This document shows, one piece after another, positions 1 to 6,443 of a DNA stretch of 10,969 nucleotides (positions within the stretch are counted from its first letter, which is position 1; the number at the start of each line of letters is the position of its first letter). The position numbers were made by a program, and so were the translations under genes. This DNA is from Armatimonadota bacterium (GTDB taxonomy: Bacteria > Armatimonadota > Chthonomonadetes > Chthonomonadales > Chthonomonadaceae): positions 1-10,969 of the forward strand of contig JAPLCR010000010.1 in NCBI GenBank assembly GCA_026392135.1, read 5' to 3'. The notes beneath the pieces were generated by a model that saw only the letters and a program-made list of their open reading frames with translations, searched no databases and was not told the origin of the DNA.

Positions 1-44
1 ACCTCTAGGGAAAGGGAGACTATCGCCCAACGGAGTCGTCTTCC

Positions 45-94
45 GCCCTAGTCACTCCTCGCCCAGAATTGGGAGAGGGGACGGGGGTGAGGGC
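45..94. repeat. G-rich palindromic hairpin repeat, degenerate left arm
   Basis: The inner stem pairs 55-64 with 71-80 around a six-base loop (AGAATT), with one mismatch and one G-T wobble. Outer segments also pair in part (GCCC at 45-48 with GGGC at 91-94). The right arm (GGAGAGGGG, then GGGTGAGGG) resembles the right arm of the hairpin at 3856-3897. This points to an interspersed palindromic repeat family rather than a gene-specific terminator. The left arm is much less regular than the right. The element runs into the 5' end of the PIN gene, and that gene's only upstream-side start candidates lie inside it. Confidence 0.55.
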
Positions 95-506
95 TTCTGG
101 TTTTCAACTGGAAGACTTATTCCAGAGTAAGTCCCTTAGTGCAATAAAGTCTTTACTCGCGCAAGGCGAAACACTCTACCTCGTTTCTCAGGTCGTACGT
201 GAGTTTTGGAACGTTTGTACACGCCCGTTGGCGAACAATGGTTTGGGGATGACTATTCAAGAGGCAAGCGAGGAGATGGAAAGGTTGGAAGCGATTTTAC
301 CATTCTTGCCTGATACCCCTATGACATACACACATTGGAGAGAACTCGTAGCACGACACTCTGTTCGCGGCGTTCAGGTGCATGACGCAAATTTAGTCGC
401 CGCAATGCTCGCCAACGAGATAACCCATTTGCTTACCTTTAACGTCGCCGACTTTCAGCGTTTTAGCGAGATTATAGTAGCATCCCCCAATCAAGGAGTA
501 AATTAG
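69..506 (+). pseudogene. PIN-domain (VapC-type) ribonuclease, N-terminus missing
   Basis: PIN domains are Mg-dependent RNases, usually toxins paired with an antitoxin. From about residue 25 to the end this reads as a good PIN protein. It has the strand and helix with E45 (REFWNV), a central helical stretch, D106 in VHDAN, and D128 in the LLTFNVADF motif that typically ends this family. The usual N-terminal strand, which carries the first catalytic Asp (LLDTN type), is absent; its place is taken by translated repeat sequence. The reading frame is open back to a TAG at 6-8 and no PIN-like N-terminus appears there. The only start candidates are TTG at 69 and GTG at 87, both inside the repeat hairpin and neither with a convincing ribosome site. 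I call it a 5'-truncated remnant. No antitoxin is visible in the 68 bases upstream. A short functional protein is possible but would lack one of the metal-binding acids. The stop TAG shares one base with the next gene's GTG. Confidence 0.7.
493..498 (+). promoter_or_regulatory. Ribosome binding site for the aldo/keto reductase
   Basis: AAGGAG lies seven bases before GTG at 506 and inside the end of the PIN reading frame. It fixes the GTG as the start and would allow the gene to be translated from a transcript that reads through the PIN remnant. Confidence 0.75.
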
Positions 507-1435
507 TGGAATATCGCGCATTAGGAAAGACCGGCATACAGGTCTCCGAACTCAGTTTTGGCGGTTCGTCGCTCGGCGGCGCGTTTGGAGAAGTGACTCA
601 AGCCGCCGCGGATGAAGCGGTGGGTATGGCTCTAGATGCAGGTATCAACCTCTTCGATACATCGCCCCACTACGGCGTAACCAGAGCCGAAACTGTACTT
701 GGAGCCGCCCTCCGGAATCGCCCTCGCGACTCCTACTACCTCTCCACTAAGTGCGGGCAGTACGGACCCGGTAACTTCGACTTCTCGCCAGAGCGAGTAA
801 CGCGCAGTGTAGACGAAAGCCTGCAACGCCTTCGCACCGACCACGTTGACCTTCTCTTCTGCCACGATATTGAGTTTGTAGACATTCAGCCCATCATTGA
901 CGAAACCCTGCCCGCCCTCTTCAAACTCAGAGAGCAGGGTAAAGTGCGTTTTGTAGGCGTATCCGGCTTTCCGCTCAAGATATTCCAGACGGTATTAGAC
1001 CAGATAGACATCGATGTGATTCTCGCATATTGCCACTACACCCTACAAAACCAACGCCTCAACGCGCTTATCCCCTACCTACACGAAAAGCGAGTAGGCA
1101 TCATCAACGCGGCTCCGTTGGGTATGCGCCTCCTCTCGAATAAGCCGCTCCCCGACTGGCATCCCGCCCAGCCCGAAATCCGTGAAGCCATGACGCAGGC
1201 GCGGCTCTTTTGTGAAAGCAAGGGGGTGGACATCGCCCAACTCGCCCTAGAGTTTGCGCTCGAAACAGGGCAAGCGGACACCACGCTACTCGGAATCGCG
1301 ACACCGGACGAAGTTGAGCGGAACCTTCGCGGCCTGTCGTCGTCCATCTCAACGGAGATACGCGCAGATGTCCTGCAAATACTGGAACCCGTCCGCGACA
1401 TGGTATGGCATAGCGGGAAGGCGGAGAACAACTAA
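506..1435 (+). CDS. Aldo/keto reductase, L-galactose dehydrogenase-like
   Basis: This is an NAD(P)-dependent aldo/keto reductase of 309 residues, the normal length for the family. The catalytic tetrad is complete: D51 and Y56 (FDTSPHYG), K82 (STKCG) and H120 (FCHDIEF). Beyond the general fold it shares a run of features with plant L-galactose dehydrogenase as I recall that sequence: the ALGKTG N-terminus, FDFSPERV, CHDIEF, YCHY near residue 175, a WHPA motif near 218, and a C-terminus of the ILEPV...W.SG type. That enzyme oxidises L-galactose at C1 to L-galactono-1,4-lactone. Bacterial relatives are also annotated as L-fucose dehydrogenases, so substrate choice is open. The following tagaturonate reductase and the nearby L-galactonate-type dehydrogenase favour L-galactose. 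No signal peptide is seen, so it is cytoplasmic. The GTG start overlaps the PIN stop by one base and has AAGGAG seven bases upstream. The next gene starts one base after this stop, indicating tight translational coupling. Confidence 0.87.
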   Translation: MEYRALGKTGIQVSELSFGGSSLGGAFGEVTQAAADEAVGMALDAGINLFDTSPHYGVTRAETVLGAALRNRPRDSYYLSTKCGQYGPGNFDFSPERVTRSVDESLQRLRTDHVDLLFCHDIEFVDIQPIIDETLPALFKLREQGKVRFVGVSGFPLKIFQTVLDQIDIDVILAYCHYTLQNQRLNALIPYLHEKRVGIINAAPLGMRLLSNKPLPDWHPAQPEIREAMTQARLFCESKGVDIAQLALEFALETGQADTTLLGIATPDEVERNLRGLSSSISTEIRADVLQILEPVRDMVWHSGKAENN

Positions 1436-1436
1436 G

Positions 1437-2546
1437 ATGATCGAAACCGTACTCCAGTTTGGAAGCGGTCGCTTTCTTCGCGGATTCGCCGACCTGTTCA
1501 TACACCATGCGAATCAGACAGACAAACCTGTTGGGGGTATTGTCGTTGTGCAGTCTACCGTGAACTCGCGCGGCGACTGGCTGAACGCGCAGAACGGACG
1601 CTACAACGTTCTCGTACAGGGCGTTGAGAACGGACAGACCGTAGATAGAGTGGAGGAGTCGGCGAGTATACAACGCGCCCTTGTCGCTCAGACCGATTGG
1701 GAAGAGGTTCTGAAAGTCGCCGCCTCTCCCGGCATCAAGGTTATTCTCTCCAACACCACCGAAGCGGGCTTCGCCCTAGACGTTTCCGACACGTTGCAGA
1801 GCAGTCCGCCGCAGGCGTTTCCCGCGAAGTTGTTGGCAGTTCTGCACACGCGCTTCGAGGCGAGACAGCCGGGCGTGACGATACTCCCTTGCGAACTGCT
1901 AGAGGACAACGCGGACAGGTTGCGCGATATTCTTGTCGGGCTTTCGGAGACATGGAGTCTTTCAGCGGAGTTTATCGCATGGCTAACAAAGGAGTGCAGA
2001 TGGCGCAATAGCCTCGTGGATAGAATTGTAGTAGACGCAAACCCAGTGCATCCGCTTGCCGAAAACGACCAACTGCTTATCTCCGCCGAACCGTTTGCGC
2101 TCTGGGTTATCGAGCAAGACGAGGAGGAGGACAGATGGCTAGAGCATCCCGCGCTCGTCTACACACCCGATGTCACTCCCTACTTCCTGCGAAAAGTGCG
2201 TATCCTCAACGGAGCACACACCGCGATGGCTCCCCGCGCTCTCGCAAAGGGATACGAGACCGTCAAGGAAGCGATGTTGGATTCGGAGATTCGTGAATGG
2301 CTGGAGGGACTGCTTTTTGAGGAGATTGTCCCGACAATGGAGGGGCGCGTAGACCAGCCCGTCGATTTCGCCTACTCCGTATTAGAGCGGTTTTCCAACC
2401 CGTTCCTTGAACACAAAATCACTAACATACTGCTCTACCATGAGCAGAAACAACAGACCCGCCTTGCGCCCACCCGTGAGGAGTTCATCGCTCGATTCGG
2501 CACAGTTCCACGCCGCCTCAGCGATGCGCTTGACTTGAGTTCGTAG
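1437..2546 (+). CDS. uxaB: Tagaturonate reductase (altronate oxidoreductase), short form
   Basis: This belongs to the polyol-specific long-chain dehydrogenase/reductase family (mannitol dehydrogenase group), UxaB branch, which interconverts D-tagaturonate and D-altronate with NAD(H). The N-terminal nucleotide-binding segment opens with LQFGSGRFLRGF (residues 6-17). It is followed by LSNTTEAG (104-111), PCELLEDN (151-158), LVDRIV (193-198), and the catalytic KVRILNGAHT segment with K253, N258 and H261. FEEIVPT and RFSNPF further on also match UxaB. At 369 residues it is clearly shorter than the roughly 480-residue E. coli protein. It starts closer to the LQFG motif and appears to lack about the last 50 residues, although all catalytic landmarks are present. 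A much longer open frame begins at 1254, but ATG 1437 is the natural start: it follows the previous stop by one base, has GGAG ten bases upstream and sits just before the conserved N-terminal motif. Other family members act on mannitol, mannonate or arabinitol, but the NTTEAG and NGAHT contexts fit UxaB best. Confidence 0.82.
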   Translation: MIETVLQFGSGRFLRGFADLFIHHANQTDKPVGGIVVVQSTVNSRGDWLNAQNGRYNVLVQGVENGQTVDRVEESASIQRALVAQTDWEEVLKVAASPGIKVILSNTTEAGFALDVSDTLQSSPPQAFPAKLLAVLHTRFEARQPGVTILPCELLEDNADRLRDILVGLSETWSLSAEFIAWLTKECRWRNSLVDRIVVDANPVHPLAENDQLLISAEPFALWVIEQDEEEDRWLEHPALVYTPDVTPYFLRKVRILNGAHTAMAPRALAKGYETVKEAMLDSEIREWLEGLLFEEIVPTMEGRVDQPVDFAYSVLERFSNPFLEHKITNILLYHEQKQQTRLAPTREEFIARFGTVPRRLSDALDLSS

Positions 2547-2578
2547 TCTTTTGAGGGCGTACGGCAAGGAGAAACCTA

Positions 2579-3847
2579 ATGAAACGCCTCGCCCTTACTT
2601 TTGCGCTACTCGGCATCGCTCTTACACCTACCCTTGCCGACGAATGGTCACAGTGGCGCGGAGCCAACCGCGACGGGGTCGCTGTTGACGCAAAACTCCC
2701 AGCAATCCTTCCCGCAAAACTCCCTGAACCGCTCTGGAAAGCCTACGTTGGCGAAGGCTACTCCTCCCCTGTCATCGCAAAAGGCAAGGTTTTCATCATG
2801 GGCAACGAGGGAAACAAGGTAGAGACCTGCCTTAGTTTCGACGCAAACACAGGTAAACAGCTCTGGCGTAAACCCCATGACTGCGCTTTCGAGCCACCGG
2901 ACGCAAGAGCGGGTAAGGGACCCAACTCCACCCCCACTGTCGATAGAGACAGAGTCTATATGCTCGGCTTAGGCGGACACTTCAGCTGCATCGAAATCAA
3001 ATCGGGGAATATCCTCTGGACTCGTGACCTTAATAGCGAGTTCTGGGGCGTAGAGCGCGGTGCAGACGGCGAGGACAAGTGGTTTCCAGTCTGCGGAGCA
3101 TCCGCCTCTCCTCTGGTAGACGGCAACAACGTTATTCTTCCCGTCGGCGGGAAAAAAGCGGGTTGTATCGTCGCCTTTGACCGTCGAACGGGTAAAATTG
3201 TCTGGAAAGCACTGGAGGAGCGTAGCAGCTACGCCTCCCCGCTCTTTGCGAATCTTGCAGGACAGCGACAACTGGTCGGGTTTACAGGGCTACGTATGGT
3301 CGGGCTGGACGATAGCGAGCACAAACTACTCTGGGAACACCCTCTCGCTGCCTTCATGGAGCAGACCATCGTCTCTCCTGTCATCTGGAAAGACAACGTA
3401 CTTATAGGGTGTGACGCGAAGCCTATCGTCTGCCTGAACCTCTCCAAAGAGGACGATAAAATCAAGACGAAGGTGGCATGGCAAAACGCAGACCTGAGTG
3501 CCTACATGGTAACACCTATCGCGGTGAAAGATCACCTTTTCGGAATGGATCAGCGGTCTGGGCGGCTCGTCTGCGTAGACCTCACAACAGGTAAAACGAA
3601 GTGGACTTCCACGAAGCTTATCGGGGGGCTTGGCTATGTCTCGCTCGTAGTGGCAAGTAACCGCATCTTCGCGCTTACCACCTCTGGCGAACTGAACGTC
3701 TTTGAAGTGAACACAGAGAAGTGTGTACCGCTCGTTACATGGAAGCCGGCAGGTGAAGGCTTCAACTGGGCGCACCTCACCATTACAGGCAGTCGCCTCT
3801 ATGTGAAAGACAAAACCAACCTCTACTGCTATGAGTTGGGCAAATAG
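2579..3847 (+). CDS. Exported PQQ-like beta-propeller repeat protein
   Basis: The protein has 422 residues with an N-terminal signal peptide (KR, then a hydrophobic stretch to about residue 20, cleavage likely after TLA). The mature part starts with a WSQWRG motif (residues 23-28) common to secreted PQQ-like propeller proteins of environmental bacteria. Recurrent blade motifs of the form D-x-x-T-G-K-x-x-W appear near residues 88-96, 138-147, 201-209 and 334-342, each followed by a strand pair, as in a beta-propeller. Such proteins are usually annotated as quinoprotein-like, but nothing in this sequence proves PQQ binding or dehydrogenase activity; a scaffold or ligand-binding role is equally possible. 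It begins 32 bases after the tagaturonate reductase with AAGGAG seven bases before ATG, so it is probably the last gene of the same operon. A strong hairpin follows it. Being exported, it cannot act alongside the two cytoplasmic oxidoreductases before it, unless it senses or processes the extracellular substrate. Confidence 0.8.
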   Translation: MKRLALTFALLGIALTPTLADEWSQWRGANRDGVAVDAKLPAILPAKLPEPLWKAYVGEGYSSPVIAKGKVFIMGNEGNKVETCLSFDANTGKQLWRKPHDCAFEPPDARAGKGPNSTPTVDRDRVYMLGLGGHFSCIEIKSGNILWTRDLNSEFWGVERGADGEDKWFPVCGASASPLVDGNNVILPVGGKKAGCIVAFDRRTGKIVWKALEERSSYASPLFANLAGQRQLVGFTGLRMVGLDDSEHKLLWEHPLAAFMEQTIVSPVIWKDNVLIGCDAKPIVCLNLSKEDDKIKTKVAWQNADLSAYMVTPIAVKDHLFGMDQRSGRLVCVDLTTGKTKWTSTKLIGGLGYVSLVVASNRIFALTTSGELNVFEVNTEKCVPLVTWKPAGEGFNWAHLTITGSRLYVKDKTNLYCYELGK

Positions 3848-3855
3848 GGCATAGT

Positions 3856-3897
3856 CTCACCCTAACCCTCTCCTTCGCAAAGGAGAGGGTGGGTGAG
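3856..3897. repeat. 17-bp hairpin, palindromic repeat or terminator
   Basis: CTCACCC (3856-3862) pairs perfectly with GGGTGAG (3891-3897), and CCCTCTCCTT (3866-3875) with AAGGAGAGGG (3880-3889). Between them are a small TAA/T internal loop and a four-base terminal loop (CGCA). The hairpin starts nine bases after the stop of the propeller gene and could end transcription or protect the 3' end of the message. There is no U-run on the 3' side (GTTATGTG follows), so it is not a classic intrinsic terminator. The right arm resembles the one at 71-93, so it is probably a copy of a dispersed palindrome. Confidence 0.75.
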
Positions 3898-3955
3898 GTT
3901 ATGTGTGTTCCCCCCTTCCCCGTTTAAGGAGTGGAGCTAGGTTAAAAGGACAAGA

Positions 3956-4972
3956 ATGAAGACAATCACGCTCGAAACGCCCGGAAATTTCACGCTTTCA
4001 GAAACAACGCCTCCCGATACTTTTCAGGACGGGGAGGCGCTAGTGCGCGTACACCGCGTGGGAATCTGCGGAACCGACCTACACGCCTATCGCGGACGAC
4101 AGCCCTTCTTCTCCTACCCGCGCATACTAGGGCACGAGTTGGGCGTAGAGATACTCGCGATTGGCGATAATCCGCAAGGCTTAAAGGTTGGCGACAAGTG
4201 CGCCGTCGAACCCTATCTGAACTGTGGAACCTGTATCGCGTGTCGGCGGGGCAGAACCAACTGTTGCGCGTCGCTAAAGGTTTTAGGAGTGCATACGGAC
4301 GGTGGCATGCGCGAAATTATCAGCGTTCCCATCTCCAAACTCCACCACTCCGAAACGCTCTCCTTAGAACAGCTCGCCCTCGTGGAGACGCTGGGCATAG
4401 GGGCGCACGCCGTTCAACGCGGGCAGGTAGAGCAAGGAGAGTACGCCCTTGTGATAGGCGCAGGTCCGATAGGTTTAGGAGTAATGCAGTTTGCGAAGGC
4501 GGCGGGGGCACAAGTCATTGCGCTCGATATGAATGAACAACGCCTCGCCTTCTGCCGTCAGCAGATTGGCGTGGCGCACACCGTCACCGTAGGAGAAAAT
4601 GCCCTCGAAACAGTTCAAGAGATAACCAACGGCAACCTGCCCACCCTCGTTTTCGATGCGACGGGGAACTCTGACTCCATGCACAACGCCTTCCGCTACC
4701 TTGCCCCCACCGGAAAACTGGTCTTTGTGGGGCTTTTCATTGGTGATGTCACCTTCCACGACCCCGACTTCCACCGACGAGAGTTGACGATACTCGCGAC
4801 GCGCAACTCTACCGCAAACGACTTCCGAAACATCATCCGCCTCATAGAAACGGGCGAAATAGACACAACTCCCTGGATAACCCATCAAGCCGACGCTGAG
4901 GATATGATTGAGGCGTTCCCAACATGGCTACAGCCGGAAACAGGGGTTATCAAGGCGGTCGTGCGGTTTTGA
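3956..4972 (+). CDS. lgoD: Zinc-dependent dehydrogenase, L-galactonate 5-dehydrogenase-like
   Basis: This is a medium-chain zinc alcohol dehydrogenase of 338 residues, typical length. Catalytic zinc ligands are C38 (GICGTD), H60-E61 (GHE) and probably E144. The structural zinc site is complete: C90, C93, C96 and C104. The Rossmann motif GAGPIGLG is at 168-175, with D191 after the second strand pointing to NAD rather than NADP. Features of the subgroup containing E. coli YjjN/LgoD are visible: RQPFFSYPRILGHE (48-61), GRTNCC, VLGVHTDGG, FVGLF, DPDFHRRE and TRNST. LgoD oxidises L-galactonate to D-tagaturonate, the substrate of the UxaB-like enzyme at 1437-2546. The same subgroup includes L-gulonate 5-dehydrogenase and RspB-like proteins, so the exact substrate rests on context. 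ATG at 3956 has AAGGA five bases upstream. A hairpin separates it from the preceding three genes, so it may be transcribed separately. No signal peptide; cytoplasmic. Confidence 0.82.
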   Translation: MKTITLETPGNFTLSETTPPDTFQDGEALVRVHRVGICGTDLHAYRGRQPFFSYPRILGHELGVEILAIGDNPQGLKVGDKCAVEPYLNCGTCIACRRGRTNCCASLKVLGVHTDGGMREIISVPISKLHHSETLSLEQLALVETLGIGAHAVQRGQVEQGEYALVIGAGPIGLGVMQFAKAAGAQVIALDMNEQRLAFCRQQIGVAHTVTVGENALETVQEITNGNLPTLVFDATGNSDSMHNAFRYLAPTGKLVFVGLFIGDVTFHDPDFHRRELTILATRNSTANDFRNIIRLIETGEIDTTPWITHQADAEDMIEAFPTWLQPETGVIKAVVRF

Positions 4973-5043
4973 CACATCCCCTCATAGATACGGAGGCAAC
5001 GGGATTAGGTCGAACCACCATTTTGGGATTATTTTTATTTTTT

Positions 5044-5050
5044 GGGGAGG
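5044..5050 (+). promoter_or_regulatory. Ribosome binding site selecting a TTG start
   Basis: GGGGAGG lies ten bases before TTG at 5061. The frame is open upstream to 4908, but that would overlap the dehydrogenase. The TTG gives a well-formed signal peptide, so this site decides the start. The preceding 25 bases are very T-rich. Confidence 0.65.
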
Positions 5051-5060
5051 AAACCAACCA

Positions 5061-6443
5061 TTGAAAAGGCGAAACTGTTCGCTTCTCCTACCGCTCTTCT
5101 TAGGGTGCCTTCTGGCTCCCGGAGTTGTTCACGCCCAAGTGCCCATTAGCCTCTATGCTATTGTCGGCGCAAAAATCGAAATCGGCGATGGGCGCGTTAT
5201 AGACAAAGGAACCATCGTCATACGCGATGGACGAATAGAGGCGGTGGGCAAAGACATCACTCCTCCGCCGACAGCGGAAATTGTGAAGGGCGACGGGCTG
5301 GTAGTCTATCCGGGATTCATCGACGCATGGTCTAGCGCAGGGCTAAAGTACCCCGACGCACAACCAAGCCAAGACGAGCCGATAGACCCCAACACGACCC
5401 CGCAAATCGCTATGCGGTTGGCAAACCGCAAAGGCGTGCGTCCAGAACTTCGTGCCTCCGACACTCTCTCGCTCTCCTCCTCTCAAGCCAATGACCTCCG
5501 CAAACAGGGCTTCACAACACAGTGGATTGTCCCCTCTGGCGGAATGCTAAATGGATACGGAACCGTAGTCAACCTAAGCGGTCATGTAAAGCGCGACATA
5601 GTAGTTCTGCCTGTCGCGGGCGCAGGTTTAGGGTTTCAGTCAGGCGGAGGCGGAGGCTTCCCCGGTAGCCTCATGGGAATATTTTCACTACTCCGCCAGA
5701 CTCTTCTGGACGGACAACGCTACCCCGCGCTCATCGCCGCCTACGACAAAGGCTTGACACGCAGACCGCCCGCAGACGACACACTCAATGCCCTCCAACT
5801 CATCCTTAATGGCAGCGTTCCCTCTCTCTTTGAAGCCGATACTGAGCGCGAAATAGTCCGTGTAGCCGCGTTTTCAGCGGAGTTCCGTCTGCGCCCCATC
5901 GTTGTAGGCGGGCTGGATGCCTACCAACAGGCGAAACTACTCGCCTCCAAGAAAATCCCCGTCCTCCTCAGTCTAAACTTCGGTAAAGAGCCAAGTGCCA
6001 CTCCCTCCCCTGATGACGACACGCCTAAAGCGGTTATCGCAGACCGGAAGCGAATCTGGGAGGAGAGGGTCGGAAACACGCTTGCGCTCTCCAAAGAGGG
6101 CGTACTCTTCGCCTTCAGTACACGAGGGCTGAAAAGCCCCGCAGACTTCTGGGAGAACCTGCGGCGCGTGATTAAGGCGGGGCTACCTCGCGAAACTGCC
6201 CTCCGCGCGCTCAGCCTCAACGCCGCGCATATTTTGGGGCAAGAGAGGCGCATGGGAACCGTAGAGGCGGGTAAATCCGCCCTCCTAACCATCATGAACG
6301 GCGACTTTGCCAACGCGAAGTCCAAAACCGTGATGCTCTTTATTGATGGCGAGAAGTTCGAGACAGAGAAAGAGAAGCCCGCAGTAGTGCCAGCGGCTCC
6401 CCGCCGCCGCCCCCGCACCGATGATGACGAGGAGACTAAATAG
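5061..6443 (+). CDS. Exported amidohydrolase-like protein lacking the metal site
   Basis: The product has 460 residues from a TTG start. A signal peptide is clear: KRR, a hydrophobic core, and AHA cleavage near residue 25. Next comes the small beta domain of composite-domain amidohydrolases (VGAKIEIGDGRVIDKGTIVIRDGRIEAVG in pattern), then the YPGFIDA strand that normally carries the HxH metal motif, and a C-terminal return to the beta domain (MGTVEAGKSALLTI). The metal ligands are gone: the HxH positions are W90 and S92, the strand-5 and strand-6 His positions align by eye with E258 and G283, and the strand-8 Asp position falls on R355 in AFSTRG. It therefore looks like a catalytically dead member. 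A glycine run lies at 196-199, and the tail after residue 430 is charged and Pro/Arg/Asp-rich. Its stop directly abuts the ATG of the next gene, which encodes two more domains of the same fold, so the two products probably work together. No substrate can be named. Confidence 0.78.
   Translation: MKRRNCSLLLPLFLGCLLAPGVVHAQVPISLYAIVGAKIEIGDGRVIDKGTIVIRDGRIEAVGKDITPPPTAEIVKGDGLVVYPGFIDAWSSAGLKYPDAQPSQDEPIDPNTTPQIAMRLANRKGVRPELRASDTLSLSSSQANDLRKQGFTTQWIVPSGGMLNGYGTVVNLSGHVKRDIVVLPVAGAGLGFQSGGGGGFPGSLMGIFSLLRQTLLDGQRYPALIAAYDKGLTRRPPADDTLNALQLILNGSVPSLFEADTEREIVRVAAFSAEFRLRPIVVGGLDAYQQAKLLASKKIPVLLSLNFGKEPSATPSPDDDTPKAVIADRKRIWEERVGNTLALSKEGVLFAFSTRGLKSPADFWENLRRVIKAGLPRETALRALSLNAAHILGQERRMGTVEAGKSALLTIMNGDFANAKSKTVMLFIDGEKFETEKEKPAVVPAAPRRRPRTDDDEETK

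Noticed and set aside
1254..1436. In-frame 61-codon upstream extension of the tagaturonate reductase
   Set aside because: It lies wholly within the aldo/keto reductase gene, in another frame, and the conserved N-terminal motif begins just after ATG 1437.
3326..3775. 149-codon open frame on the - strand
   Set aside because: Fully inside the beta-propeller gene, whose repeats and signal peptide are clear on the + strand.
4908..5060. Upstream extension of the first amidohydrolase-like gene
   Set aside because: It overlaps the zinc dehydrogenase and would bury the signal peptide; TTG 5061 has a good ribosome site.
5641..5660. GGCGGA triplet-like repeat in the first amidohydrolase-like gene
   Set aside because: A short run encoding four glycines in a loop; too short to call a repeat locus.
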